Both the position numbers and the translations under genes were made by a program. DNA of 64,000 nucleotides from the NCBI RefSeq assembly GCF_003231285.1, contig NZ_QKNS01000001.1, positions 992,001 through 1,056,000 on the forward strand, given 5' to 3'. Shown here piece by piece: positions 14,396-23,222 of the stretch. The number at the start of each line of letters is the position of its first letter. Positions within the stretch are counted from its first letter, which is position 1. The DNA is from Hymenobacter sediminis. GTDB lineage: Bacteria; Bacteroidota; Bacteroidia; Cytophagales; Hymenobacteraceae. Under the pieces are notes generated by a model that saw nothing but the letters and a program-made list of their open reading frames with translations, was not told the DNA's origin and searched no databases.

Positions 14396-14424
14396 AGCCC
14401 CAGTCGAACCCGCTGGGGCTTTTT
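14396..14424 (+). terminator. Rho-independent terminator before late operon
   Basis: Stem AGCCCCAG (14396-14403) / CTGGGGCT (14413-14420) with a 9-base loop and a T-run (14420-14424). It isolates the upstream early genes from the late promoter 12 bases further on. Confidence 0.85.
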
Positions 14425-14436
14425 GCTGTCCTGTTG

Positions 14437-14458
14437 TTAAAGTATTACTTTAACTTTG
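14437..14458 (+). promoter_or_regulatory. Late promoter 1: 17-bp palindrome fused to -7 box
   Basis: Palindrome TTAAAGTATTACTTTAA (14437-14453, 8-bp arms around one T) whose last three bases begin the -7 box TAACTTTG (14451-14458). It is 28 bases before the terminase small-subunit start and 12 after a terminator. The only TTG upstream (14434) is at 14-base spacing, too short for a normal -33 element, so activation by a palindrome-binding protein is plausible. Confidence 0.75.
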
Positions 14459-14485
14459 GTAGCACATTTTAACCGTTTTCAGGCC

Positions 14486-14965
14486 ATGAGCACTGAGAGT
14501 CAACCCAAGGCGGGGCGCCCGTCGGAGTACACGCTGGAGCTGGTGCAGAAGATTTGCAGCCGCATTGCCAACGGAGAGAGCCTGCGTAGTATTTGCCAGG
14601 AAGAAACCATGCCCGGAAAGAGTACCGTCATGGAATGGCTAGCCGCGCACGAACATTTCCGGACCATCTATGCGCAGGCGCGCGAGGTGCAGGCCGACCA
14701 CATGGCCGAGGAGATACTGGATATTGCCGACGATGATAGCCGAGACATCATTGAGATAGAGACCGGAGAGGAAGGCAAGACCTATACCCGTGAGCAGTTC
14801 ACAGCCACCACGCGGGCTAAGCTCAAGATAGATGCGCGCTTTAAGTTGATGGCCCTGTTGGCGCCAAAGAAGTACGGCACGAAGCACTTGGATGTAACTA
14901 CCGACGGGCAGGCAATCACCTGGAACGAGCAGCGCACCTATGCACCTGACCCTGAAACAAACTAG
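14486..14965 (+). CDS. terS: Terminase small subunit
   Basis: 159 residues from ATG at 14486; the open frame extends upstream into the promoter, so this start is preferred. The N-terminal GRPSEYTLELVQKICSRIAN then SLRSICQEETMPGKSTVMEW is the helix-turn-helix DNA-recognition region typical of this family, followed by AREVQADHMAEEILDIADD and a C-terminal oligomerisation/terminase-contact region (DARFKLMALLAPKKYGTK). It would recognise the packaging site. Overlaps the large subunit by 26 bases. Confidence 0.85.
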   Translation: MSTESQPKAGRPSEYTLELVQKICSRIANGESLRSICQEETMPGKSTVMEWLAAHEHFRTIYAQAREVQADHMAEEILDIADDDSRDIIEIETGEEGKTYTREQFTATTRAKLKIDARFKLMALLAPKKYGTKHLDVTTDGQAITWNEQRTYAPDPETN

Positions 14966-16250
14966 GGCCCTCGACCTGCTGGAAGACCACACCAACGGCG
15001 TGTCTGAAATCCTATTTGGGGGTGGAGCCGGCGGGGGTAAGTCCCAGGTAGGCGCGTACTGGTTGGGTAAGTCAGCCCTGAAGTATCCCGGCACCCGGTG
15101 GCTGATGGCCCGAAAGGATATCATCACGCTCAAGGAGACCACGCTGGTATCGTTCTTCGACGTGATGAAGCGGCAAGGCGCTACGGGCCTCTATCAGTAC
15201 AGTGAAAACCGGAATGAAATCCGTTTCAAGAATGGCTCTATCATTCTACTCAAGGAACTTAAGTACAAGCCTTCCGATGAACAGTACGACTCGTTGGGTT
15301 CCCTGGAGATAACCGGCGGCTTCATTGACGAGATACCGCAGATTACCCAGAAGGCTTGGCAGGTAGCCAAGTCCCGTATCCGCTATAAGCTTGATGACTT
15401 TGGCCTGAGCCCGAAGCTACTCGGCAGCTGCAACCCCTCAAAAGCCTGGGTGTATGCCTACTTCTACAAAGCGCAGAAGGAAGGCAAGCTCGAACCGCAC
15501 AAAGCATTTATACAATCCCTGCTGACGGATAACCCGCACATCAGCAAGCACTACCTGGAGAACCTGCGCACCATGGACCAGGCCAGCCGGGAAAGACTGA
15601 TGCTCGGCAACTGGGAGTACGACGACGACCCCACGGCCTTGATGGGGTATGATGCTATCTGTGACCTCTTCCGTAACCAACACGTTCCAACAGGGCTCGG
15701 CTACATCACGGCCGACATTGCCCGGATGGGCGACGACAAGACCGTTATCCGCGTCTGGAGCGGCTGGCGCAACGTTCACACCCTGCGCCTAGCCAAGAAG
15801 GACACCCGGGAGGTAGCTGCGGAAATCCTTAAGCTGGCTATCAAGTACCAGGTGCCCATGTCGCGCGTGGTAGTGGATGAGGACGGGGTAGGGGGCGGCG
15901 TGCGCGACCAACTGCCCGGGGCGAAAGGCTTCCTCAACGGCAGCAGCGCCGTGAAGGTGGCCGGCGAAAAGGAAAACTACGAGAACCTGAAGACCCAGTG
16001 CGGCTACCGACTTGCCAAGCGGGTGAACGAGGGGAGTATCTGGGTAGTCAACGCCACAGTAGAAGAACAAGAACAGCTCACCGAAGAAATGGAGCAGGTC
16101 AAGCGCCGGGATGCCGACAAGGACGGCCCCTTGCGTCTGCAGCCCAAGCAGGTCATGGCCCAGGCCTTGGGCCGCTCTCCTGACTGGTGGGATGCGCTGA
16201 TGATGCGAGAGTACTTTGAGCTGGTGGGCAACTACCAAGGTCTGCTGTAG
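14940..16250 (+). CDS. terL: Terminase large subunit
   Basis: 436 residues. ATPase: Walker A GGGAGGGKSQVG (about residues 28-39), Walker B GGFIDEIPQI. Nuclease (RNase H-like): first Asp in ITADIARMGDD, second acidic patch VVVDEDGVGGGV, C-terminal PDWWDALMMREY. It drives ATP-dependent packaging of DNA into the prohead and cuts concatemers. The start overlaps terS by 26 bases, indicating coupling. Confidence 0.95.
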   Translation: MHLTLKQTRALDLLEDHTNGVSEILFGGGAGGGKSQVGAYWLGKSALKYPGTRWLMARKDIITLKETTLVSFFDVMKRQGATGLYQYSENRNEIRFKNGSIILLKELKYKPSDEQYDSLGSLEITGGFIDEIPQITQKAWQVAKSRIRYKLDDFGLSPKLLGSCNPSKAWVYAYFYKAQKEGKLEPHKAFIQSLLTDNPHISKHYLENLRTMDQASRERLMLGNWEYDDDPTALMGYDAICDLFRNQHVPTGLGYITADIARMGDDKTVIRVWSGWRNVHTLRLAKKDTREVAAEILKLAIKYQVPMSRVVVDEDGVGGGVRDQLPGAKGFLNGSSAVKVAGEKENYENLKTQCGYRLAKRVNEGSIWVVNATVEEQEQLTEEMEQVKRRDADKDGPLRLQPKQVMAQALGRSPDWWDALMMREYFELVGNYQGLL

Positions 16251-16337
16251 GCAACTACTTGCTTTTATTTAAACATGATTGATCTTGATATTTTGCGGTA
16301 AAATGCTTATTTTAATATAAATAAAACAATAAGTCTT

Positions 16338-16727
16338 ATGGATAGATTTTGGAACAAAGTCGATAAAACGAATGATTGCTGGGTGTGGAATGGTGGGTTG
16401 AATAGCTCGGGCTATGGGTAAATCACAATTGCCTCAAAGAAGGTACTGGTGCATCGCTTTTCTTTTGAGCAATCCAATGGGGAAGTGGCGCCTGGGACTG
16501 TTATCTGCCATACTTGTGACAATAGACGCTGTGTGAATCCGTCTCACCTGTTTGCTGGAAGCGTGCAGGATAATGTGGATGACAAAATGCGCAAACGCCG
16601 CCATGCTGGGCAAAACAAAACACATTGTCGGAAAGGTCACGAATACAGCGAAAGCAATACATATCACAGTAATGGGCGAAGATATTGCCGTGCCTGCATT
16701 AAAGCAGCAAAGAAGGTTGGGGCATAA
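16338..16727 (+). pseudogene. HNH homing endonuclease broken by one in-frame TAA
   Basis: Reading from ATG 16338 gives MDRFWNKVDKTNDCWVWNGG, then GLNSSGYG, a TAA (16419-16421, codon 28) where family members have Lys or Arg, and then an intact HNH body: [29 protein letters not shown], and a C-terminal zinc-type module ([24 protein letters not shown]). All HNH residues are intact after the stop. GC is clearly lower than in the flanking phage genes, as for an invading free-standing endonuclease. A shortened product from GTG 16449 is conceivable. The stop lies inside a terminator loop. Confidence 0.8.
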
Positions 16728-16740
16728 CCCAACCTTTATT
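16713..16740 (+). terminator. Rho-independent terminator overlapping the HNH stop codon
   Basis: Stem AAGGTTGGG (16713-16721) / CCCAACCTT (16728-16736), loop GCATAA that includes the HNH stop, then TTTATTTTT. It ends transcription from the terminase/HNH unit shortly before late promoter 2. Confidence 0.85.
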
Positions 16741-16751
16741 TTTGGAAAATG

Positions 16752-16773
16752 TTAAAGTATTACTTTAACTTCG
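16752..16773 (+). promoter_or_regulatory. Late promoter 2: palindrome plus -7 box
   Basis: The same TTAAAGTATTACTTTAA palindrome (16752-16768) followed by TAACTTCG (16766-16773). A degenerate second copy, TAAAGTTCTACTTT, lies at 16779-16792. It precedes the structural gene at 16814 by about 40 bases and follows the terminator at 16713-16740. Confidence 0.72.
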
Positions 16774-16813
16774 CTCGCTAAAGTTCTACTTTTCAACTTC
16801 ATCAGAAGACAAC

Positions 16814-17398
16814 ATGGCAACTTGCGACCTCCCACTCGTAGCAGTGGACAACGACGCCAAGAACTGCGACGGCTCTGGCAATCCGATTCCTGCGCTGGGT
16901 ACGCAGATTCCGGTTATTTTCTACCAGGACATGGAAGGCACCGCCCCTGACCTGACTACTCAGGCTGGCGCGCAGGCCGCCATGACGGCCACCGGTGTTA
17001 ACCAGGTGTTTATCCTCAAGAACCTGGCGGTGGGTATCGTGCCTGCCCCGACGGATCAAACCCTGACGGGGAATGATGTGCCCTACGGCGCTACCATCCT
17101 CACCAACCGCACCCGCACCATGACGGCCCGGGCGCAGTACCCCACCAATGCCACCCACGCGGCTGTTTCCCAGCACAACCAAGCTCAGCGCCCCGTGCGT
17201 GTGTGGTTGCTGGACAACAACGACTACCTACAGGGCCCTTGGGAGAATGCTTCCATTGTGTTTGGTGGACTAGAGCGCCCCGGTCTGGGTCAGGCTATCC
17301 CCGCTAACTACCCGCTGACGGTGACTTTCGACAGCATTGCCGAGGCTCCCGTGTCGGCTGCGCAGCTCAAGTTCCTGAAGTCTCTGACCAACGCTTAA
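16814..17398 (+). CDS. Phage structural protein, candidate tail tube or head decoration
   Basis: 194 residues, no membrane segment or coiled coil, rich in strands and small residues (PIPALGTQIPVIFYQDMEGT, VRVWLLDNNDYLQGPWENAS, YPLTVTFDSIAEAPVSAAQL). It has its own late promoter and is the first gene after terminase. No other obvious tail-tube gene exists between the connectors and the chaperones, so this abundant-protein-like gene could be the tube protein or a decoration protein. Not assigned with certainty. Confidence 0.5.
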   Translation: MATCDLPLVAVDNDAKNCDGSGNPIPALGTQIPVIFYQDMEGTAPDLTTQAGAQAAMTATGVNQVFILKNLAVGIVPAPTDQTLTGNDVPYGATILTNRTRTMTARAQYPTNATHAAVSQHNQAQRPVRVWLLDNNDYLQGPWENASIVFGGLERPGLGQAIPANYPLTVTFDSIAEAPVSAAQLKFLKSLTNA

Positions 17399-17410
17399 TC
17401 CTAGCCGCCC

Positions 17411-19183
17411 GTGCTGCTCTCTCCCCCGCGTGTTGTTGAACTCTGCGAAAACCCAGCTTACGCCTCGTCCCTAGCGGAGGGGCGTAAGCTGGAGCGGCGC
17501 CACCGTCTGCACATCGAAGGCTCTCCCGATTTGCTGGAAGAGTTTATGAATGAGTACACGACCATGGCAACCCCAGAGGAGCGCAAAACGATTCGAGAGA
17601 TTGCCGTGGCCGCGACGGAACCCAAGTTCGGGGCGTACACCCAGATGCTGGGCAAGGTCTTCACAGCTCGGGGCGCCAACCAGTACTACGAGTTTGCCTC
17701 CCCCGAGCTGCAACAGGACTTTGAGCGCTTCTTGGAAGACAAGAAAGTCCAGCAGCGCCTGCAGAACAAGTTTCAAAAGGTCAGCTTTACGGGCTTTCAG
17801 GGGTGTTTTCTAGTGGATCTCCCCCTAGAGCAAAACGCCGAGGACGGACGCCCTGAGCCCTACTGGGAGTACATCCCCTCGAAGCTGATTCACGACGCCT
17901 GGATTCAGGAAAACACGTACGAGTACGTGATTATCAAGCAGCAGGCCGGTACGCAGGACGAGTACTTTGTCTGCTTTGACGACTTGAACGCCCACGTTGT
18001 GGTGCGTGGGGAAGGGGGTAAGCTCGTTCACAGCCCTGCTCGTAGCGCAGTCCACGGGCTAGGCTACGTGCCTGCCTTTACCCCGTCACTGCACACCGCC
18101 AAAAACGATACGGATGTAATTCGCACCAGCATTCTGCACAAGGCTTTGCCCGTAGCCAAGGTGTATTTGCGCGACTACAACGTGCATGAACTGGATAAGA
18201 CCTTTCACGGCTTCCGTAAGTTCTGGTCCTTCGGCGTGCCCTGTAACTACCAGGCTCAAATCAGCTACAAAGACGCCTGTGCCGAAGACGCGCAGCTCGT
18301 TCCCGTTGCCTGCGGTGGCTCGGGCTCCCTGAACCTGCCCGACGGTTCTACGCAGGATTGCCCCAAGTGCAAAGGGCAGGGGCGTATTATCCCGGTGGGC
18401 CCAGATAAGACGTATATCATTCAGGTGCCCACCGATTCCACGGCGCCCGACATTCGGCCCCCTGCTGGCTATATCGAACCTGATATTGCAACCTCGAAAG
18501 AGCAGCGGGAAGAACTAGCCGAGAAGGAGCGCCAGCTGGAGCAGGCCGCGTTAGGGAAAGAAGGCGTGCTCAATCGGGATACCCGGGTAGAAACTGCCAC
18601 CGGTAAGACAATTGATCTGCAGCCTGTCTTTGACCGGTGCAAGGCTTACGGCGAGTCCTGGAAGCATGTGCTCAAGAACATTGTGGATACCATGGCCCGC
18701 CTGCGCTACGACGCTGGTTTTCGGCAGTCGGCTATTAACGTAGGACACAAGTACGATATCGAAACGGTAGATGAGCTTAAGGTTCGCTACCGGCTGGCGA
18801 AGGAAGCGGGCTATCCTGATTCCGCGCTGTTTGGCCTGCTGGAGGATATCGTCTACACGGAGTATGCAGGCGACCCCATGGAGCTGGAATATAATCGTCT
18901 CAAGCTCTATCTGGAACCCGTGCCTACCCGAAGCACCACCGAAGTACAGCAGTGGCTGAAGGAGCGGCCCGACGACCAGGATTTGATTGTCCTGTTCCGC
19001 CGCAAGCGCAACCTCAACGACTATGTAGCCCGCTTTGAGCGCGAGAACGGGCCGTTGGTGCAATTCGGTATCCGGATTCCCTTCGAAGACCGCGTGAAAA
19101 ACATTCTGGACACCTTCACTACGTACGACAATGAGTCAGCAAGCCGAAATCAACAACTACCTGCGGGTGAAAGTAACCCATAA
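17411..19183 (+). CDS. Portal protein
   Basis: 590 residues. Start taken at GTG 17411 because the N-terminal PPRVVELCENPAYASSLAEG looks coding and no ATG occurs until 17546. Position directly before scaffold and capsid, size, and helical C-terminal stem region (LKNIVDTMARLRYDAGFRQS) suit a portal. A Cys-rich insert (VACGGSGSL then DCPKCKGQGRI, about residues 297-320) resembles a zinc knuckle and is seen in portal-like proteins of Bacteroidota phages. It forms the dodecameric DNA gate at one capsid vertex. Confidence 0.7.
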   Translation: MLLSPPRVVELCENPAYASSLAEGRKLERRHRLHIEGSPDLLEEFMNEYTTMATPEERKTIREIAVAATEPKFGAYTQMLGKVFTARGANQYYEFASPELQQDFERFLEDKKVQQRLQNKFQKVSFTGFQGCFLVDLPLEQNAEDGRPEPYWEYIPSKLIHDAWIQENTYEYVIIKQQAGTQDEYFVCFDDLNAHVVVRGEGGKLVHSPARSAVHGLGYVPAFTPSLHTAKNDTDVIRTSILHKALPVAKVYLRDYNVHELDKTFHGFRKFWSFGVPCNYQAQISYKDACAEDAQLVPVACGGSGSLNLPDGSTQDCPKCKGQGRIIPVGPDKTYIIQVPTDSTAPDIRPPAGYIEPDIATSKEQREELAEKERQLEQAALGKEGVLNRDTRVETATGKTIDLQPVFDRCKAYGESWKHVLKNIVDTMARLRYDAGFRQSAINVGHKYDIETVDELKVRYRLAKEAGYPDSALFGLLEDIVYTEYAGDPMELEYNRLKLYLEPVPTRSTTEVQQWLKERPDDQDLIVLFRRKRNLNDYVARFERENGPLVQFGIRIPFEDRVKNILDTFTTYDNESASRNQQLPAGESNP

Positions 19184-19556
19184 GCAGGGAGCGGAGCTGA
19201 AAGAGCCCGTAATTGAATACTACTATCCCGCCGACTATGAGCAGGTAAGCAAGCTGGCCGGCTTTAAAGCCACCATCGAGCATGACCCGCGCACGGCGGC
19301 CGAGAAGCGCACCGCTGCCCCCGCCCCCGATGTGGTAAAAACCACAGAATCATTGGAAACGGTGGAGCAGTTGCAGGCCCGCTACCAGGAGCTATTCAAG
19401 GAAGAGGCCCCCTTTAACGCCGACGCGGACGGCCTGCGCCGCTTGGTAGAGGGAGCCGAGCGCAAGTTAGCGGAGCCTGAAAAAGGCGAGGCTACGGTGG
19501 CTGAGCAAGAAGGGGTGGAATCAGACAAGCCAGCGCCCCGTAAAGCCAACCGCTAA
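19131..19556 (+). CDS. Unknown late protein (141 aa)
   Basis: Begins 53 bases inside the portal gene in another frame, with ATG 19131. First ~60 residues are a compact domain (YLRVKVTHKQGAELKEPVIE, YYYPADYEQVSKLAGFKATI); the rest is acidic, helical and Ala/Glu-rich, likely disordered. Followed by a terminator at 19566. A head-associated accessory role is possible. Confidence 0.55.
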   Translation: MSQQAEINNYLRVKVTHKQGAELKEPVIEYYYPADYEQVSKLAGFKATIEHDPRTAAEKRTAAPAPDVVKTTESLETVEQLQARYQELFKEEAPFNADADGLRRLVEGAERKLAEPEKGEATVAEQEGVESDKPAPRKANR

Positions 19557-19565
19557 CCGAAAGAG

Positions 19566-19600
19566 TGCCCATGGCTGCTACGGCGTCATGGGCATTTCTT
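19566..19600 (+). terminator. Rho-independent terminator
   Basis: Stem TGCCCATG (19566-19573) / CATGGGCA (19587-19594), followed by TTTCTTTT. It ends the portal unit 12 bases before late promoter 3. Confidence 0.85.
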
Positions 19601-19611
19601 TTGTTGATAAA

Positions 19612-19633
19612 TTAAAGTATTGCTTTAACTTTG
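19612..19633 (+). promoter_or_regulatory. Late promoter 3: palindrome plus -7 box
   Basis: TTAAAGTATTGCTTTAA (19612-19628, one base changed from the others) with TAACTTTG at 19626-19633. A TTG at 19604 is at 19-base spacing here, so this copy also has a normal -33 element. Drives the scaffold/capsid unit starting at 19656. Confidence 0.72.
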
Positions 19634-19655
19634 AACCGTAACGCATCAGACCATC

Positions 19656-19862
19656 ATGGAGAATCCTGTTCAACTACGCGCCAAGGGTGGCAAGACCCAG
19701 GAGTTCAGCGCAGACCACGCCAAGCGCCTGCTGGCCTATCCTGGTACTATTTGGGAAGAGCTGAAAGGCGAGGCTGCTGAGGCGAAAGCTATTGCCGCCC
19801 CCGAGGCTGCCGAAGAAACCAGCGAGGCCCCGGCCGCAACTGGCAAACGCTCCCGCGCTTAA
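19656..19862 (+). CDS. Small late protein (68 aa)
   Basis: MENPVQLRAKGGKTQEFSAD, KRLLAYPGTIWEELKGEAAE: short ordered N-terminus and an Ala/Glu-rich tail ending KRSRA. Similar in layout to the C-terminal half of the 141-aa protein at 19131. First gene of the capsid unit. Function unknown. Confidence 0.5.
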   Translation: MENPVQLRAKGGKTQEFSADHAKRLLAYPGTIWEELKGEAAEAKAIAAPEAAEETSEAPAATGKRSRA

Positions 19863-19872
19863 CCCCTTCTAC

Positions 19873-20157
19873 ATGGCAACTCCTATCGAATTCCCCGAGC
19901 AGAACTGGCTGCTGGCTAAGCCGGCTGACATGACGGATGAGCAGTGCTGTTCGCTCCCCTGCTTTGTCGATCAAACGCAGGTAGTAAGCTGCTGGAAACT
20001 GACAGAGGAGGAGCTAGAGGAGATTAACCGCAACGGAGGCAAGATCTACATGGGTGTGTATGGGGCTTCCACGCCGCCCATTTGGCTACAACCACAGAAT
20101 CCATTTGCCCGGCCTGACGAACAGGCTGAGGTGCTAGGTGTATCACAAGCCCAATAA
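19873..20157 (+). CDS. Unknown late protein (94 aa)
   Basis: ATG 19873 chosen (MATPIEFPEQNWLLAKPADM); the open frame continues upstream only by overlap with the previous gene. Contains QCCSLPCFVDQTQVVSCWKL and GKIYMGVYGASTPPIWLQPQ. Compact, probably beta-rich. It lies just upstream of the scaffold-like gene; perhaps a head accessory protein. Confidence 0.5.
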   Translation: MATPIEFPEQNWLLAKPADMTDEQCCSLPCFVDQTQVVSCWKLTEEELEEINRNGGKIYMGVYGASTPPIWLQPQNPFARPDEQAEVLGVSQAQ

Positions 20158-20159
20158 AC

Positions 20160-21059
20160 ATGGCTTTCAACGAAAAAACCGTTTCCGACTTGGCCGAAAA
20201 ACTCGGCTTGCCGGAAGTCCTAGAGCAGTTCCGTTCCGCCGATGTTCCGGCTGATGGAGTCAACCCCCTCGCCGAAAAACTCGGCACCCTGCATGTCTTC
20301 GGACAAGCCCAGTTGGAAGAGCGTCTCAATAATGAGAAGGCAGCCGCTGCGGAAGATGCCCGAAAGACCGCTGTAGGAAATACTTATGGCGCCATGGACA
20401 AGCGTATCCTTGCCGAAACCGGTATTGCGAAAGCAGACGGAGAAAGCACGGTCGATTACATGGCCCGGGCCGCCAAAGAGAAGTTCGGCAAGCCCGGCAA
20501 CGAGTCGGAGGTAATGCAGCGCCTGCGCACGGACCTGGAAGAGACTCGTAGCGCGCTCCAGAAGCGCAATACGGAGTACGAGCAGTTGGAAGTGAAGCAC
20601 GCGACCGAAGCCAAGACGCTGCAGATTAACAGCCGCCTCGACATGGCTATTAACACCCTGCCCATTGACGCACCTACCGAAAAGCTGGATTCTCAGCGCC
20701 GCTTTCTCAAGTATGAGCTGGAGCAGAAGTATTCGGTAGATGTAGTAGATGGCCGGGTAGAGTTCACGGACAAGGCAACGGGCAAAGTGGTGAAGAACCC
20801 CACCACGCAAACCCCGCTAACCGAAGCCGAAATCATTGCACAGTTCGCCCCTACGGTGGTGAGTCTCAAACAAACGTCTCAGAAGCGCGGGACTGGGGTA
20901 CAAAGCTCCTCGCACAATAACAACCAGGACGCTGATCTATCGGAATTCACCTCCTTGGACGACTACAAAAAACACCTCACCGAAAGCGGGGTCACGTTGT
21001 CGTCACAGGCTGGTCAAGACAAGATTGCCGCATACATCGCCGCCCGCGACAAGAAATAA
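20160..21059 (+). CDS. Capsid scaffolding-like protein
   Basis: 299 residues, acidic and highly helical with a coiled-coil middle (VMQRLRTDLEETRSALQKRN, about residues 118-137). C-terminal Asp/Ser-rich linker then a basic end (DKIAAYIAARDKK). Position directly before the major capsid gene and this composition are those of scaffolding proteins, which guide prohead assembly and are then lost. No protease motif is seen. Confidence 0.65.
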   Translation: MAFNEKTVSDLAEKLGLPEVLEQFRSADVPADGVNPLAEKLGTLHVFGQAQLEERLNNEKAAAAEDARKTAVGNTYGAMDKRILAETGIAKADGESTVDYMARAAKEKFGKPGNESEVMQRLRTDLEETRSALQKRNTEYEQLEVKHATEAKTLQINSRLDMAINTLPIDAPTEKLDSQRRFLKYELEQKYSVDVVDGRVEFTDKATGKVVKNPTTQTPLTEAEIIAQFAPTVVSLKQTSQKRGTGVQSSSHNNNQDADLSEFTSLDDYKKHLTESGVTLSSQAGQDKIAAYIAARDKK

Positions 21060-21062
21060 ACC

Positions 21063-22067
21063 ATGGCGTTTGATCCAACCCAGTTACTAGAAGCCCGCGC
21101 CACCATTGAGTCGGCTATGGCGGGCCGCATCAACCAGAACAACCTGCGTATCCCCTACTTCGGGGCCGCTGATGCCTTGATTAACGGCGCCCCGCAGCTT
21201 ATTAGCGGCGTGTCTGATCTGAAGCAAAGCACCTCGCAGCCGGTTAAAATCCCCGTATTCAACAAAGTGCCTGCTGGTACGGGCACCCTGCGTAAGTGCG
21301 CTGGCACGGGCACGGGCTCTGTTGCCTTGGTGCCGATTGTGTACGAGGGCATCACGGAGGAGTTCAACCTTAATGACCTCGACCACCAGGGCAACGCGGT
21401 AACCCGCGACATGGCTTTCGCCTACCTGGTAGCGCAAAAAGCCAAGAACATCTACCAGCGCATTGACGACAAGGCCAAGGCGTTCTTGGAGTCGCAGAAG
21501 GCTACGGTAAACAAGGGTACCTACTTCGGTACTACCCTGGCCGGTGCTAAGCGCGTGCCCTATGCCCAGCGCAACGAGCTGTTTGCCGGTATTCAGGCTG
21601 AGCTGCGGAGCAACAACTTCTCGGGTGTAGCGGAAGCGGTAACTGGTTTCAACATGGGCGCCCTCTATGGCTTCCAGCAGAACCAGGGCCCTGCCAACGC
21701 GCAGAACCTGCAGTACCAGCTGCAGAACTTCAACCCCTACTTCACGGCCATGAACAACGGCGCGGGCGTATTCGATACGGCCTACGCCTTCGAAGCTGGC
21801 ACCGTGGGCATGTTCGACTGGTTGCGCCCCGACTTCCGTCGTGGTCGTGACATCGGCACCGACGTATGGATGACCTACCGCCTGCCTGCTATGCCCGGCA
21901 TGGCCCAGGGCCTGGAAGTAGAGCTGAAAGTGAAGTATGGCTGCCAAGGGGAAGCCGAGTACACGGAATCGTACGTGATGCACATTGATGTGGCCTTCCT
22001 CGGTGCCTACGCCGAAGAAACCGGCGACACAGGCGTATACAAGTACGAGTTGCTGCAAGGCGCTTAA
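21063..22067 (+). CDS. Major capsid protein (probable)
   Basis: 334 residues, 3 bases after the scaffold gene. The N-terminal helix (QLLEARATIESAMAGRINQN), repeated Gly/Ala-rich strands (VSDLKQSTSQPVKIPVFNKV) and the C-terminal EGEAEYTES-like beta segment suit an HK97-type coat protein. The order terminase-portal-scaffold-capsid supports it. No similarity search was possible, so the fold is inferred from context. Confidence 0.7.
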   Translation: MAFDPTQLLEARATIESAMAGRINQNNLRIPYFGAADALINGAPQLISGVSDLKQSTSQPVKIPVFNKVPAGTGTLRKCAGTGTGSVALVPIVYEGITEEFNLNDLDHQGNAVTRDMAFAYLVAQKAKNIYQRIDDKAKAFLESQKATVNKGTYFGTTLAGAKRVPYAQRNELFAGIQAELRSNNFSGVAEAVTGFNMGALYGFQQNQGPANAQNLQYQLQNFNPYFTAMNNGAGVFDTAYAFEAGTVGMFDWLRPDFRRGRDIGTDVWMTYRLPAMPGMAQGLEVELKVKYGCQGEAEYTESYVMHIDVAFLGAYAEETGDTGVYKYELLQGA

Positions 22068-22072
22068 TCCCT

Positions 22073-23218
22073 ATGCTGCGCCCGGATACCATAGCGCAGA
22101 AACTCCTCGGAATCGTCGGCTGGCGTGTGTCAGCCGACGATTCGTGTAGTGACCCGCTGCCCAAAACCCTGACTGATTCCCGGTCGGGGCTTGTTGTTAA
22201 TGACCTCTCCGAACTCCTGAGTTCAGCCGTTATCCGGCACATCGTACCGAGAGGGGAGAAGCTGGCTGATTTTCTCACCCGCATTACGCTGGATGAGACT
22301 ACAAAGCTGGTGGCCCGCGTGCAGACAGAGCAGAACATTACCCCCAAGGTATTGCTACCCGCCGCCCCGCTCTTGAACGGGCAGGGTAGCCTGAGCAACA
22401 CCGTCAACCACTTGGGCCGGTTCGTGGGCTTTCGCCTGAAGCTTCCCGCCCGCGCGGGGCTGAAGACGCTCATTCCCCGCATTGGGCTGCAACTCGACAA
22501 GGTGTTAACTGAGCCCCTCAAGGTTTATGTGTACTCCGACGCCCAAGCGGAGCCGGTGAAGGTGCTGGAGTTTGAGAACATCCGCGCTGGCTATACCGAA
22601 TGGCTCGACACAGAAGGACTGGACATTTCCTTTGCAACGGGAGAGCAAACCGCCTACATCGGGTACTACGAGCAGGATTTAGCCGCACTAGGAGCCAGGG
22701 CCGTGCAACGGGACTTCGGGCACTTACCCTGTCAATGCCCGAATGACCCCTATTTGAAGTGGGGAAGCTACGCCTGGCCGCGCGCTATCAGCGTACCGGC
22801 AACCGCCGTGCAGGAGGACTTCACGCTGTGGGGCCCCAACGAGGCGGTACTGGAAACCCAGAACTTCGGCCTGAACCTGGAGCTGGCTTCCATGTGTGAC
22901 GTAGCCGCTACCCTGAGTAGTGACGTGAACCAGCAGCGGCTGGCGGAAGCGTTGCAGCTGGCCCTGGCCCGCCGCATCTGCACGGGTATTGTAACCACGG
23001 CCAACATTACGCAGCTCACCTCCCGTCAAGATGTGCAGGCTGATGCGCTGGCGCTGATGTATCACTACGAGGCCAAGCTATACGGAGGCAAGGAGCAGGG
23101 TACGGATAACTACTATCCCTCCTTGCTCAAGACCGTGCAACTTGATTTATCCGGCCTGGATACAGCGTGTCAGACGCTGCCCAAGGACCGACTCAGTATT
23201 GGAAGCTTAAGCAGATAG
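22073..23218 (+). CDS. Unknown virion-associated protein (381 aa)
   Basis: Soluble, with N-terminal LRPDTIAQKLLGIVGWRVSA and central strands (LKVYVYSDAQAEPVKVLEFE, GEQTAYIGYYEQDL), then a helical C-terminus (RLAEALQLALARRICTGIVT). Located between the capsid and the head-tail connector genes, so a neck or vertex protein is likely. Not assigned. Confidence 0.55.
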   Translation: MLRPDTIAQKLLGIVGWRVSADDSCSDPLPKTLTDSRSGLVVNDLSELLSSAVIRHIVPRGEKLADFLTRITLDETTKLVARVQTEQNITPKVLLPAAPLLNGQGSLSNTVNHLGRFVGFRLKLPARAGLKTLIPRIGLQLDKVLTEPLKVYVYSDAQAEPVKVLEFENIRAGYTEWLDTEGLDISFATGEQTAYIGYYEQDLAALGARAVQRDFGHLPCQCPNDPYLKWGSYAWPRAISVPATAVQEDFTLWGPNEAVLETQNFGLNLELASMCDVAATLSSDVNQQRLAEALQLALARRICTGIVTTANITQLTSRQDVQADALALMYHYEAKLYGGKEQGTDNYYPSLLKTVQLDLSGLDTACQTLPKDRLSIGSLSR

Positions 23219-23222
23219 TAAG

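Noticed and set aside
21087..22058. 323-codon minus-strand frame
   Set aside because: Antisense to the capsid gene and unlike any known protein; codon-bias shadow.
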